Positions 20,802 to 32,603 of a stretch of 64,000 nucleotides of DNA are shown one piece after another (position 1 is the stretch's first letter; every line of letters begins with the position of its first letter). A program made the translations under genes and the position numbers. The notes beneath the pieces are model-generated. The model saw only the letters and a list, made by a program, of their open reading frames with translations, was not told the origin of the DNA and ran no database searches. Origin of the DNA: Malachius bipustulatus (Eukaryota; Arthropoda; Insecta; Coleoptera; Melyridae); the NCBI GenBank assembly GCA_910589415.1, contig OU342630.1, positions 82,828,186 through 82,892,185 of the forward strand. The letters run 5' to 3'.

Positions 20802-21107
20802 TTACCATGAAAGTTTCGCCTTTCTTCTGTCGTTGGGCTTCAATCTCCCTTCGGGATGGCGTGTTTTGTTGTTACCTACCCCTAAATCTTTGGTCCCTTC
20901 TTGGTAACCTTTTTCAGTTTCTTTCAGATATCTACTGAAAATAAATAAATATTGTTTTTCTACAACCGCTATACAAAGTACGACTGTGCGCATCGATATG
21001 TATAGATTTCTCACGTTTATAAAAGTGTGTTCTTCAGTTATCACAGTAATATAAAAAGTGGCGATCAATAATCCTAACCACAGAGTAAGCACTATGCAAG
21101 ATCTCAT
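20802..21107 (-). CDS. Hypothetical small protein with signal-peptide-like N-terminus
   Basis: The 101-residue frame begins MRSCIVLTLWLGLLIATFYI, a short basic n-region and a long hydrophobic core typical of a signal peptide or signal anchor, and ends in a hydrophilic basic tail with RHPEGRLKPNDRRKAKLSW. No family is recognised. TATTTATTTTCAG around 20942 on the minus strand is a good acceptor and AACGTGAGA near 21015 a possible donor, but joining them puts a stop in frame, so the uninterrupted frame is preferred. The 5' part lies in a 95-bp segment that is duplicated upstream at 21216-21312, where the ATG has become AGG. It could be a real secreted peptide gene or chance. Confidence 0.3.
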   Translation of the reverse strand: MRSCIVLTLWLGLLIATFYITVITEEHTFINVRNLYISMRTVVLCIAVVEKQYLFIFSRYLKETEKGYQEGTKDLGVGNNKTRHPEGRLKPNDRRKAKLSW

Positions 21108-21312
21108 AAATATAACCTTACCTCTCTCAAAATAACAGAGTTATAACCAAATAAGGCATATGCAAAGATTACCGTACAGTTCTTCCGTTATGGCAGTGAC
21201 TTTTAACATAAAACAAAGTGGCGATCAATAATCCTAACCACAGAGTAAGCACTATGCAAGATCTCCTAAATCTAACCTTACCCGTAACTCTCAAAATAAC
21301 AGAGTTAAAACC
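21056..21312. repeat. Direct duplication of a 95-bp segment
   Basis: 21056-21149 and 21216-21312 are direct copies about 160 bp apart, sharing GTGGCGATCAATAATCCTAA and GCACTATGCAAGATCTC with few differences; the second copy has a short insert (CGTAA). On the minus strand the unit encodes the hydrophobic segment RSCIVLTLWLGLLIAT in both copies. Confidence 0.85.
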
Positions 21313-22785
21313 ATTCAACGATGGTAGATTATTTTTCAGTAGATTATTGTCAATGTCACCCTGTCTGAGGTAATTTTTATTAAATAATATTTCGTGATTA
21401 GGCCTTCATTGTGGTATGTAGTTGTATCTACGTAACGTAATGACGTTACGTAGAATGTATGCCAAATTCTACATACGTTTAATAATAAGTAATTTATGTT
21501 AATGAGAACATTTCCTGAAAGGAAATAACGTCTCAATTTATTATTCTAATTTTTGTTGTTTAATGAAATTCAATTCCAAAAAGTGCTGGTGCTGGTAGGT
21601 AGGTAGGTACATGTTATACCTAAAATACTTAATATACCTTTATGGAACGACCAATCATGTAGTCATTTAAATAAAACATTAAAGTTATCAACCCAGATGC
21701 AATTAAGCATTAATTAATAGCTGAACTAGAAATTTTATGTGAAAATAAATAATCTATAATGTTAGGGTGTGGCTACACTAAGCTAATTACAGCTATTATG
21801 TTGAGTTATCCTTACAAATTTTGTAATATAAAGTAAAGGCGACGTAGAGGTACCTAATCAATAAAATACTCCATTAGTTTTACAGCCTGTAATTGTTATA
21901 ATAAGTAACCAGCCATAAAGCCATTTCAAAGAACGTTTATTTTAAAATATTTTTTATAAACTGGATAAAAGGAAATAATTGCTACAGCTCACTCTGCTCT
22001 AGAAAACTTGGGAAATAATAAGAAAACACACAAGAGCCAATACATTTTTTTTATATTCTTATTAAAAGGTGAATGTCACATAAGACTATGAAATTTTGCA
22101 GAAAGGTGAGTAATAATCTAACAATGTGCAAACACCTTTAGGACATAATTTAGACTTGTATCATTTCCTGGTGACTAATTATGGCCGATCTTGTTGCAGG
22201 AGGTGAGTGAGTGGTTCCACGGAATGACCGAGCCGAGTCCTCTGGTAAGCAAATAGCTTTATAATTGCAGGCTATACCGTAATGAACAGCCTGTAATTAT
22301 AAAAAGTATAAGCCGCAACACCGGATAAACATTCATAATGAACTTCATCAATAGAGCTATAAACCGAGCCGAACGAATTCGTTAGGGCCAGGCTATCTAC
22401 ATCAAATTTCCCTACTTAAACATTGACTCATGCACTCTTACTTGGAACAGCAAACAGCCAGCCTCGTCAGAACTTAATTTAGAGAAAAAAACATAAAATT
22501 AGTGAAATGGTTGTAATGGTAGATGTTAATTACAAAAATCACACTAGTTGGTTTATTAGCAGTGTATGTTCTGTTTGCGAGTGTCCAATCTTCGCTTATT
22601 GAAACCAAGATGACAAACACTACATCATTCTGAAATTACAAAAAGACCTACAAGTACTTGCATAATTGCATAATTCTTTTGGCAATTCTAGTTCTGCTAG
22701 CGATTAAGTTTTACTGAAACGGGGACTGCGATGAACCAAAAAATGACGGCTTTAATGAACCATGTGCCAAGTAATTACATAAATA
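21313..22785. other. AT-rich sequence with one small perfect palindrome
   Basis: CTACGTAACGT and ACGTTACGTAG form an 11-bp perfect inverted repeat at about 21426-21451. TAGGTAGGTAGGTAC at 21595-21609 is a short tandem word. No gene was seen. Confidence 0.5.
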
Positions 22786-24739
22786 TACAGGGTGATTCAA
22801 AATTGAGTGCAAATATTTTAAGGGCTTATTTACCAGCCAAAAATAAGAAGTTTTTTTCATATAATCGTATGTCCTAACTTGCTTCGTTTTCTAGATACAG
22901 GGTGTAAAATTTAAAAAAAAAAAATCGATTTTTTATTAATTACTCATAAACCTTTCAGCCGATTTAAATAATATTTGGTATGGTTATTTGTCGTTATAAG
23001 GAACTTCTTTTGATGGGAATAACATAAATTTATTAATTCCAGTGGCGTCTCAGAGGGCTACCTACTTGATACTTATAGGTAAAATCGTTGATTGAAAGAA
23101 TAGGGAAGATACGCAACCTAATGTAAAATTGTGTGCTCGGTCGCTCGAGCTACCCTCTTTCCCCTTTATCCACATATCGGTTCATTTGAAGGTGCTGCCA
23201 GCCCCGCAGAGTGTGTTGAAATTATAGAACTATAGTGGAAGAGGGTGTTTATAGCCCCAACAACCGGTTTAACTTTTAACTTTTTATAGTAGGTCAGAGC
23301 TCCGGAGCGGTTCTTATTATTTTTATTTCCTGGATTTCATATTCATCTCCATCTCAATTCTCAATTTTCAAGCTTCTCTCAGCAACAAACAAATAATCAC
23401 CATAAATCTTGCATTTACTATTATGGTATATGATATACCGAAAATTTCGATAATTAATTAATAATACATACTTCTAATGAGTTATTTTTTCGAAAACAAA
23501 ATGTATCTTTTAACCGAACGCCATAAAAAAAATAACAGCGGGTATTATAAAGGCTCATTAAGTTAACGGGCAGATTTCTGTGGTCATTTCTGAAGAAGGT
23601 ATCGAGCCTAAGTGAAAATTTTTAAAATTTATCTATACTCGACATGAAAGTAATTACAAAAACGTTAATGAAAGTCATTTGACGTCGATAGTAGCTTCAA
23701 AAACGAGCACATAAATCTGCCCGTTAGCCTAATGAGCCTTTATAAAATTGGCTGTAAGGCTAGCAATATGAAGGAAATTGACTTCATATTGACTTCAATT
23801 GAAAAAATTACCTTTAAACTCGGATGAGGGAAACTCTGTAATTTGAAAATCAACCGTTGGATTCAAGTTTTTTTGTAGAATATCTCCTCAATTTTAATGG
23901 GCTCTAGATCGCCCTGTATTCGGAGTGCGCGAGTTACTGATCAGCCTGTACCTATAGGTACAGGGTCTTCAAAGTTAAGTCGGCACTATTGCTGACTTCA
24001 TTATTTTTGGATCTACAAAATCGGTTAAATTAGCAAACTAGTAGGTATGTATAGTATTTTTTCCGCTGAATAAAGCAACAATGACAACAGAAAAACAATT
24101 GAACATCGTGTTTTCGAGTTATGTCAAAAAGTTCTATTTTTTAAATGAGACACCCGGTATATTTTTGTGTTTTCATATTTCCCGTTAAAATCCAATAATG
24201 ATAAATTAGTTAGTTTTTGAGTTAGAAACAAATAAAAATTGCAAATTTTCGTTTTGAAAGCAGTGTAGAGGTTACATCGGAAACGATTCAAGATCATCAC
24301 CCTAAACAAAAAATTGAATCCACATCATAGCAGTACATAAAAAGTTAAAATAGGGCCACGTAAGCAATTTTTCGATATAATGAGTCGTTTACGATCTACG
24401 CTGTTTTGAAAATGAAAAATTCCGATTTTCATTTGTTTATAACTAGAGCTCTGATTATATGCAAAATGCATATTTTTGCATATTTTGCATTTTTTATCAA
24501 TTTTTCGCACGAAATGCATTTTTTTAGGAAACTTGCATATTTCTGCATATTTTGTTATTTTTGCCACATAAAATACTTATTTTGACAATTATTATTGGCG
24601 GATATACTAGAAAAAATATTATATAATATAAAAACCAAAAATAAGCTTAAAGTGAATCTTGTTGTGATGGATTTTTCAATTTTTTTTTATTTAACTGTAC
24701 CCTTTTGAAAGTGTTATTTACCTCCTAGGCCTATAATTA

Positions 24740-25310
24740 CACGATATGGGGCACCTGGCTCGAGGCTGCTTTATTTTATTTCGACCATTTAAATGAAATT
24801 CAGGAATTAATGTCGAAATTTGATGAAGATAGTTCCTCAGCAATTAGGAAAGCGAAAAAGATTTTAAGCAATAAGAAACTAGGCTAACATCTTAGTTTTA
24901 TTAACAACTAAATATAAAATAATTGCGAACACAATTTCTAAGCTTGAAAAACAGGGTATACTTCGCTAAACGAGAATCTGTAAAACTAATAGAGAATTTA
25001 AAATTGGTAGTATAGATAGTGTACATATGGACCTACTGCTCAATCAATAATAAAAAAAAACTCAGTGAAACATTGTAAAAATAGTGGGTTTAGTACTTTG
25101 ACAGTGATTTTGAAAGTTTTAAATGGAGATTTTTCAAACGAGTTGACAATAATGGATCCTTTAATAATTTTATTATTAAAATATGCTCCTATTACATCTG
25201 TTGATGTAGAATGCAGTTTTTCTGCATATAAACACATGGCAAGTGATAGAGATAGAAGACAATCATTTTAAGTGGAAAACTTGGAAAAACATTTAATTGT
25301 AAAGGTAAAT
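24740..25310 (+). pseudogene. hAT transposase C-terminal remnant
   Basis: 24753-24884 reads TWLEAALFYFDHLNEIQELM followed by SKFDEDSSSAIRKAKKIL, the segment before the C-terminal dimerisation domain of hAT transposases. 25065-25271 contains LLKYAPITSVDVECSFSAYK, the hAT C-terminal signature (KYAPITSVDVERSFSAYK is usual), then a stop and VENLEKHLIVK. Stops and frameshifts separate the blocks. The N-terminal BED finger and the catalytic DDE residues were not found. Inactive. Confidence 0.85.
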
Positions 25311-25539
25311 AGTAATGTTTTTAGTATTAATTGAATAATAATAATTGTAAACCAAATCTTTTATATGATTTTATATAAATAAAAATACAGTGATATGTAT
25401 GTACCTACTTTATACTTAAAAAACTTATTGAAAACAATAATTTATTGCATTTTTACTATTTTCCGTTAAATAAACATTTTGCATATGTTTTGCGTAGTTT
25501 GCATATTTTGTTGCATATTTGGTTGAAAAACCTTGCATA

Positions 25540-26420
25540 TACAGGGTGTCCCAGCTTATTCGAAGCGGTCTCTGTAGGCCAAACGATTGATTTTTTCCAA
25601 AAAACTTTTGCAAATTCAAGTACAGGATCACAATGGCCATAATTTAAAATTATTTTGAAGTATACAGAGTGTCCCATATGACAGTGGCATATCAAAGTTA
25701 TGTTTTTTTTTAATGGAATGCTCGTATGTTATTGCATTTTTGGATTGTCTGAGAAGAGAAAATAAGATTGGCTTTTACAGTTGGTGTTTAATTTCAGAAG
25801 TTTTTGAGTTATAAACAAGTGAAAATCGTATTTTTCAAGTTCAAGGCCCTGTACAATGAAAACGGTTCAAGATAGAGAAAAACGGCTTACATGTCCCTAT
25901 TTTAACTTTTTATGTACTATCCTATGGTATAGAAAAATTTTTACTTTCTTTGATTTTTTTATTTGGCGACGCGTGGAGAAATCTCAGAGTTTTTCAAATT
26001 TTTTATCACCCTGTATAAACATTTCATCCACATCATAGGATAGTACATGAAAAGTTAAAATAGGGACATGTAAGCCGTTTTTCTCTATCTTTAGCCGTTT
26101 TCGTTGTACAGGGCCTTGAACTTGAAAAATCACGATTTTCACTTGTTTATAACTCAAAAACTTCTGAATTTAAACACCAACTGTAAAAGTCAATCTTATT
26201 TTCTCTTCTCAGACAATCTAAAAATGCAATAACATAGGAGCATTCCATTTAAAAAAACATAACTTTGATATGCCACTGTCATATGGGACACTCTGTATAC
26301 TCCAAAATAATTTTAAATTATGGCCATTGTGATCCTGTACTTGAATTTTCAAAAAGTTTTTTGAAAAAGTTCATCGTTTGGCCTACAGAGACCGCTTCGA
26401 ATAAGCTGGGACACCCTGTA
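25540..26420. mobile_element. Inner foldback element with TACAGGGTGTCCCAGC ends
   Basis: 25541-25925 and 26034-26419 are inverted copies of about 385 bp, over 90% alike by eye, around a 108-bp spacer. Both ends read TACAGGGTGTCCCAGCTTAT. The arms also contain an internal ACAGAGTGTCCCATATGACA, suggesting the arm was itself built from tagged units. It is inserted in the right part of the hAT element, so it is younger. The frame 25856-26038 in the spacer region has no motif. Confidence 0.85.
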
Positions 26421-27766
26421 TATGCGCATATATTTTTGTAATTTTTCTTGCATATAATCCGAGCTTTATTTATAGCTCAAAAAATTAATTAATTTAAATC
26501 GTAACTGTAAAAACTATGCTTAATTGGATTTCCACAGGAAATATGAAAACACAAAAATATATCGGATGTCTCATTTTAAAAAAATAGATTTTTTTGACAT
26601 AACTCGAAAACGCGATGTTCATTTGTTTTTCAGTTGTCATTGTTGTTTGATTCAGCGGAAAAAATACTATATGTATAGGTACCTACTATAGTTTGCTAAT
26701 TTCATTTCACCGATTTTGTAGATCCAAAAATAACGAAGTTAGCAATAGAGTGCTGACTTAACTAAATTTTATCCAACATATTATACCTAGGTACCTAGTT
26801 TATTAAAATATTTCAAATCAGCTAGTATTCTTAAGAATAATAAGAACGGTAGCTGATTTGTTGATGATGCTAAATAATTTGTTTCACAACGAATTGTACC
26901 TATTGAAAATTAATATTTTTGTTGGAATATAAATCATCATCTTGGTCTTGAAATATCTAATGCCTTAATTATAACATAAAGTCGGTAGGTATACATATTT
27001 TTTTCCAAATGAAACAACTATTCAAATCTATAATTCACGAGTGCAGGCCCATAAAACTGAACTAAATGGTTTTATTGCCCCGTCATAAACCCTTAGCTCC
27101 CTGTCCATCGCTAAACTGCCGCATGATTTCAATAGATATTCATATAAGCGTACGAAGTTACTACCCAGATATCCTGAATTCGACTGAGCGCTTGGAACGA
27201 TATCCACTTTCACGAGTTTCGGTATATTTCGACGCTGTCGCCATCTATTTGTCGGTATATCGTCCTGTGCACAGTTTCTCCCATAAGGTTGCGTATCTTC
27301 CTGACTCCTTCAATCAACGGTAAAATTATGATACGCCACTGCTCTTTTGACAATTTATATTTTTTTTAGATTAAGCGATCAATAGTGTAACTTTCTTGCC
27401 TCCTGAGCTTTACTCGTATCTAGCTTTGTTTCCAAGAAAAAAATCAAAATCTGTGCCAGGCCCTATTAAAACAAGTAATAAATTCACATCGATTATTGAG
27501 ATTCATTTAATTTAATTCAGGTAGCCCCCTGAGACGCCACTGGAATTAATAAATTCATGTTATTCCCATCAAAGGAAGGCCCTTATGATAACAAATAAGC
27601 CTATAAAATTTTATTCAAATCAGCTGAGAGGTTTTCAAAAATTTTACCCCCTGTATCTAGAAAACAAAGCAAGCTAGGACATACGATTATATGAAAAAAA
27701 TTTCTTATTTTTGGCTGGTAAATAAGCCCTCAAAATATTTGCACTCAATTTTGAATCACCCTGTAT

Positions 27767-28239
27767 ATATTCGGGGCGAGTTCTTTTGAAATTTAATTTG
27801 TGCGCATACGAGTATTTGCTATCAAAATATTAATTAGTGGGCAGATTTTAAATACACCTAAACTAGCCTGTTTATATTGAACAAATAAAGCAACAATGAA
27901 ATTAAAAAATGAGTACCTACGGTATGAGTAGCCAAACCTCCCGTTACTCCTTAAAGAAACAATTATCAAACTTATGCTAGGAAAATCAGAACAAGCAATT
28001 ATTGAACAGTAAAACGAAGATTTCACTGAGAAACCTGAGCGATTCCTTGTCCAAAAAAAGGGGGGGGGGTTCATAATATACCTTTTTCCAAAAACGTCCC
28101 CAATCGGGCTTTTATTTAAGTTATAAGATTTGAACAAACACGAAGGAATAAAATTTTCTACATAACTTTACCTTATAATTTTTAAACCAATTTTAAACCC
28201 AAACAATAATAAACCAAAGACCAGCGTTGACAGGTCAAG
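27767..28239. other. No recognised gene
   Basis: The minus-strand frame 27793-28137 (114 residues) has no family motif and spans a G run at about 28066-28075; judged spurious. Confidence 0.4.
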
Positions 28240-29930
28240 CTTGAAATCACCCGTTTTGGGTGCGTCGTGATAAGCCCTTCGTACGGAAAGCTCCAACTGT
28301 TGATGCTGTTCCGAAGAATGTCTCAGACATTGATTCCAACGGCGACGAGAAAATTAAAACTGTTTCTAAGCTAATTTATTTCTACAAATAAATCATGTAA
28401 AACTGCTATAGCACCAAATAGCACCAAATCTAAGTTCATGCAGAAGACATCCTATAATGAGCTTGATGGAAGATTATGGCAAGGAGAAGAAGTTTACATG
28501 CAAAAGTTTGAGCGATAAAAATGGATCAGCTTCCTTATTACAGACTACTGGCCGGAGGGAGTCTATGCTAACAAATTCTTTCCCTCAAGGAAGTCTGTTC
28601 AAAATTTTGCAAAAAAAAAAACACTCAATGAAGCAAAGGAATAGTCGACATAGATACCTAAATTTTCTGAATATGACTAGAATATTTGAGAATTTTTCAC
28701 CTCAATATACAAAGTTTAGGTACAAGAATAATGTTCTCTCTTTATACCGGGATATAAATATGCATTCGATTTGATCGCTTTATCCGAGCACTAGGTCGAG
28801 GATGAGGAGAGTCTATCGACTGATTGCTAACTATTGTCGACCTAGCCGTGAACATGGGAGTGTTGCTATCTTTGCCAGAGATGATATAGTACACCACTGT
28901 TACCCATTAGATCTGAGCAGCTATTCCAAGAATTGGATGGAGAGTTTTGTGGAGTTAGTGTCAACAATATCAATAATTGTTTTCTTGTTGCGTTGTGTAG
29001 ATCTGGTGAGTGCCCCAGGTTTCTGTTCTTGGGCCATTGCTATTCCTTATACACATAATTGACTTGCAGTCTTACATGAATCAGACTGATTTTTATTTTG
29101 GCCGATGATGGTCAGATTACGTTGAGACGAGAGGAATCTGTCCCTTCAAATGCGCTGAAACTTAATAAAATGAAACCACATTATTGGTTGTCTCCAGTAA
29201 TAATCACCTTACGTCAGGTGTACAAAGATATATTATCTAATACTGTTTTGACTAATGAAACCACGGGACTGTAAACGCCGTTGAGATTTTGGTAATAATA
29301 TTAGGATTAAAACCGAGCCATATTATTTCAAATTGAAGAACAGGAACGGCCCCTACCTTGTCGGCATCTGCATCAGGTTTTGTGGGGACGCAGGAAGTCT
29401 TCTTTCTCTCATTCACAAACAGGAACAATCACCATAATTACTTAAAAATGTTCAAAAAAGAGCAAAGAAATTGTAACGAACGAATCTGTTTAATTTTTTT
29501 CGAACCGCCGCTATTTGCGTTCTCGCTCGCTTCTTTTCGAAAAGACTTCGAATGAGTGAGAGGAAAATAGAGGGAGAGCGAGCGCTGTCCTTCCTCTTCT
29601 CGGCGGTACCATTCCATTGGAAATCATATGGCTACCCGATAATCTAACAAAGAGTTTTTCTTATTTCTGTTGAAAACAAATATTTGCATGTATATCAGGA
29701 TCTACTGCTAGGCTTTTGGGTTGACGCTGGATGACTCCTTGACATGGGAAGCTCATATTGTCTTTATAATCACAAGGCCATAACATGAGATGGTTTTAAG
29801 GTTTCAACATGATAGCAATGTGCCTCATCTTTTTTTTTTCTGCGTCACTTTATTCTGTCATATATAAAACTATTTTGTGGTGAGGTAACGCCTCAACTTG
29901 TATAAAAATTTATATTATACAATTTATAAA
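28240..29930 (+). pseudogene. Decayed non-LTR retrotransposon (endonuclease and RT traces)
   Basis: Read across frames on the plus strand: 28250-28640 has coding-like pieces (for example WPEGVYANKFFPSRKSV near 28550) that could be ORF1. 28810-29010 resembles an APE-type endonuclease, with SREHGSVAIFARDDIVHHCY and ELDGEFCGVSVNNINNCFLV. 29085-29210 has an RT palm trace, FILADDGQITLRREESVPSN then ALKLNKMK. 29705-29910 has KLLGFWVDA, LTWEAHIV and YIKLFCGEVTPQ, the later RT pattern. Most of the RT before ADD is missing, and a GC-richer stretch (about 29340-29690) is inserted. The lineage differs from the RT at 14.6 kb. No activity possible. Confidence 0.6.
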
Positions 29931-29934
29931 ATTA

Positions 29935-30624
29935 TATCTATCTATCAAAACCTTCCCAACACCGATAGGGTTATTCGTCTTTCATCCACAGAAGTAGTTG
30001 AAAATTGAAACCCTTAATTAAATTTCCATTGTAGGTAAATTTTTCTGGTTTCAAAATGCAAAATTACTTATCTGAAAACTGCCCTTTTACAGTCTTGTAC
30101 AGAATAAATTTAGTAATAAAATGTGTAAACGAATAATGTTCTATTAAGAAAAGACATACCATAAAATACAAGGCATAAATACATTATGGAATAAACAAAG
30201 TAATAAAAAATTTCATATTTTATTTCGTTGCTTAAAACAGCAAGAGAATTGGTTTGGAGTGAGTCGGGCTATAAAAGGGCTTTTTCCAATAGCAATTTTT
30301 AACACTTCAAAAAAATGTGCAAAGGTGAAAGAAAAAACCCTCATTAATAAGGGTTGAAAAATTACAACCCCTTCTGCAGGGTGAGAGAGGAATAAGAATG
30401 TTGATGTCGGGAAGGCAAAGTTGTACGGAACATTTTCTTATTTCGTGTTTTTCAAATTTGAGAACTTGAATAAAAACTTCATTTTATCCTACCCCTTCGA
30501 AGGGGTCTAACTCCAATTGATGCCGTTTTTGAAAATAACTTTCCATTCGTTGGAGGTGAACGGCTGTGATAATTCGGTTCTTGATCAGACCAAAATTTAT
30601 TAAAAAAAAAAACTCCTTCCTGAT
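29935..30624. other. No recognised gene
   Basis: 30290-30500 has paired words such as AACCCTCATTAATAAGGGTT (an imperfect palindrome) and CCTTCGAAGG, but no larger structure was made out. Confidence 0.4.
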
Positions 30625-30805
30625 CCTGGGCTTATCCTAGCAGGCTTCGGATTGTGATTAAGCTCTGGACCTGCCCTAGAGCGAGAAGAGTTGCCAAGCA
30701 GTCGAAAAGTGTAACAAGAATCGATTTCTTGGTGAAATCACGATTATGGAAGCGGGCCATTTTTACCATGGGATCAGGCCATTAAACAAATAAGAAGAAG
30801 AAGTT
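30625..30805 (+). mobile_element. Possible non-LTR 3' end with (AAG)n tail
   Basis: A GC-richer segment ends GGGATCAGGCCATTAAACAA followed by ATAAGAAGAAGAAG, a simple-repeat tail typical of RTE- or R1-like 3' ends. No coding part is attached, so identity rests on the tail alone. Confidence 0.4.
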
Positions 30806-32280
30806 TATAAGAATAACTTGCCTAGTTTTCGACAATTATTAGGAATCGTTGTTTGAAATTCTCCCCAATATTAATAAAGACTTTCAAGTATGTCAAGATT
30901 TATTTGTACGTGGTTCCTACTCCTGGTTATGAGTCAAGGGACTAAATATTCATAGGTATTGCATTCCCTTATAATTTCACGGACAATAATAATGAATTAT
31001 GGTGAAAAAACACCTGAGTATTCACTCGTATCTGATACACATAACATAATGGAGAAGTGAGTGGGGTGGATTTCTGGATCGATTTTTACGGTGCAACTTA
31101 TGACAGGGCCGCATCTGCGTAATTACTTCTTAAATAATTAATTATAATCTACGCCAGTGTTCTTGTCACTAATTATCTTTTATTACATCGGACGGTAAAA
31201 ATTAAGTAGGTAGGTATACATACTCTCATACACATTTTAATTGCTGTTCGTGACTATTACTGCAAACGGAGAGTAATCAGGTTATTATTACTGGAAGTAC
31301 GAGTCTAAAAAATCGATAAATTAGCGACTTCACCGCTCTTCGAAGTGATGGTTTGCAGAGTACTGAATTGTAATCAGGATATCCTGTAGTTTTTACGCAA
31401 CGTGGAAACGTTAAAAATACAGCGCATTGTCACATAATAATACGACTTAATCGATCCAAAACTCCCCCACAACAAGCAATTAGGTACTCCAACCTGCAAC
31501 TAGTGCAACTGATTTTATAATAAAGACTGTCTTTGTTTTCAAACGATGCAGAATTTCAGACATGCTAAATGTCGCCTGCTTTATTAAGTTAATGTCACGA
31601 CTTGTTGGAGATTCTAATAACATGTATCTTTTTTAAACAGTCACTAGCGACTCTACCCATTGTTGTCTAGCTGTGTTTTAGCATGTTTTAAGTGCCTACC
31701 TATTATCAGCTCTAAATTTATAGAATTTTTACATTACTGTACATATATATAGGTACGTAATATATAAAATAAATAATTATTTTCTGAATTAATTTTAATC
31801 ATAACTAGTAAATTTTTATATTGGTTGAAAAAATTATACTGGTACTTACGGTAGACGAAGGCAGTTAAAGCATTTCTCATAAACATACCTCGATCTTCTA
31901 AAAATATTTTTAGCTAAATGACAAAAAATTTGCTTTCAAATAATAGAAAGTTAGACATACTGATGGTAGACAGTACCATTATTAGTATAGCTACTACTTC
32001 CATTTGTAAGAAACAATTTTGGCTGTTATAAACGTAGAATGAAAATTTTGATTTCAATCAAAGCACTGTTGAAACTTCCATTGCTTAGATACAAACTTAC
32101 TTTAGCGAAGTGCTTATATTCCAAAACTTATTTAAGGAAATTCCGTTGCGTTCAAGCTATAAATGTACGAATGACTTAAAATTAATAATTAATAGTGAAA
32201 CAAAATCCAAAAACATGTAAATTTAAGGATTTTTTTCTTATTAAGAAGTTTTTGAATCGTTGAATACACTAACAAAAGAA
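30806..32280. other. AT-rich sequence, nothing recognised
   Basis: No ORF or inverted arms of note were found. Confidence 0.5.
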
Positions 32281-32545
32281 ACAATGGATTGACGACGTCT
32301 CCGGCAGGATTAATCTTCATCAGACTGCAAAAGAGCGTTGCAAATCTATCAATTTGCGGTACGGTATAAGATATCTGCGGGTACCTACGTTAAAAGTTTG
32401 GAAACAGTCCAATATTTCCGAGCGATTAATGGTAAAAAAAAATTCAGACAAAGGTTGATTGCAATCGTTTGGCCATGAAACCATTCCTAATAAACCCCTC
32501 GCCCTTTTGCGAGGAAGGTGATTTAAAATTTCAAATAGTGGCAAT
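32281..32545 (+). pseudogene. Possible non-LTR (RTE-like) C-terminal remnant
   Basis: The plus strand reads QWIDDVSGRINLHQTAKERC at 32283-32342, close to the WIDDV...G....TA.DR pattern near the C-terminus of RTE-like ORF2 proteins. It is short, with a different frame afterwards. Only this motif supports the call. Confidence 0.4.
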
Positions 32546-32603
32546 TTTTTGGCGTACTCGGGTTCTGAGGAAAACTATTATCAAAAACAATGGTAAATGT
32601 TAA

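Larger units (their letters stand above)
24444..26468 (+). mobile_element. hAT-superfamily DNA transposon, decayed
   Basis: The ends are TAGAGCTCTGATTATATGCA at 24444 and, reverse-complemented from 26468, TAAAGCTCGGATTATATGCA. The flanking 8-bp duplications are TTTATAAC (24436-24443) and TTTATAGC (26469-26476), one mismatch, the hAT hallmark. The interior carries traces of a hAT transposase (24740-25310) and a later foldback insertion at 25540-26420. Repeated TGCATATTTTGC words near both ends may be subterminal binding sites. Confidence 0.85.
23955..26780. mobile_element. Middle foldback element, split by a hAT insertion
   Basis: The left arm (about 23955-24200) starts TACAGGGTCTTCAAAGTTAA and contains GATCTACAAAATCGGT, CGTGTTTTCGAGTTATGTCA and TTTTTGTGTTTTCATATTTC. 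The right arm (about 26530-26775) holds the same blocks in reverse complement. The hAT element at 24444-26468 interrupts the word TTGTTTATAACTCAAAAA, which is intact in related repeats at 26140, 51960 and 54515. Confidence 0.75.
22786..27766. mobile_element. Outer foldback element of a nested palindrome
   Basis: The left end TACAGGGTGATTCAAAATTG (22786) is mirrored by the right end, whose reverse complement from 27766 reads TACAGGGTGATTCAAAATTG. Homology runs inward over 22787-23050, including the GTATGTCCTAACTTGCTT / GTATGTCCTAGCTTGCTT block, the GTGGCGTCTCAGAGGGCTAC / GTGGCGTCTCAGGGGGCTAC block, and beyond an insert on the right, GATACGCAACCT at about 23110 and 27290. The arms are diverged and interrupted, so this is the oldest layer. 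Three later elements sit inside. Confidence 0.8.

Noticed and set aside
27793..28137. 114-codon minus-strand frame
   Set aside because: It runs through a G homopolymer and has no motif.
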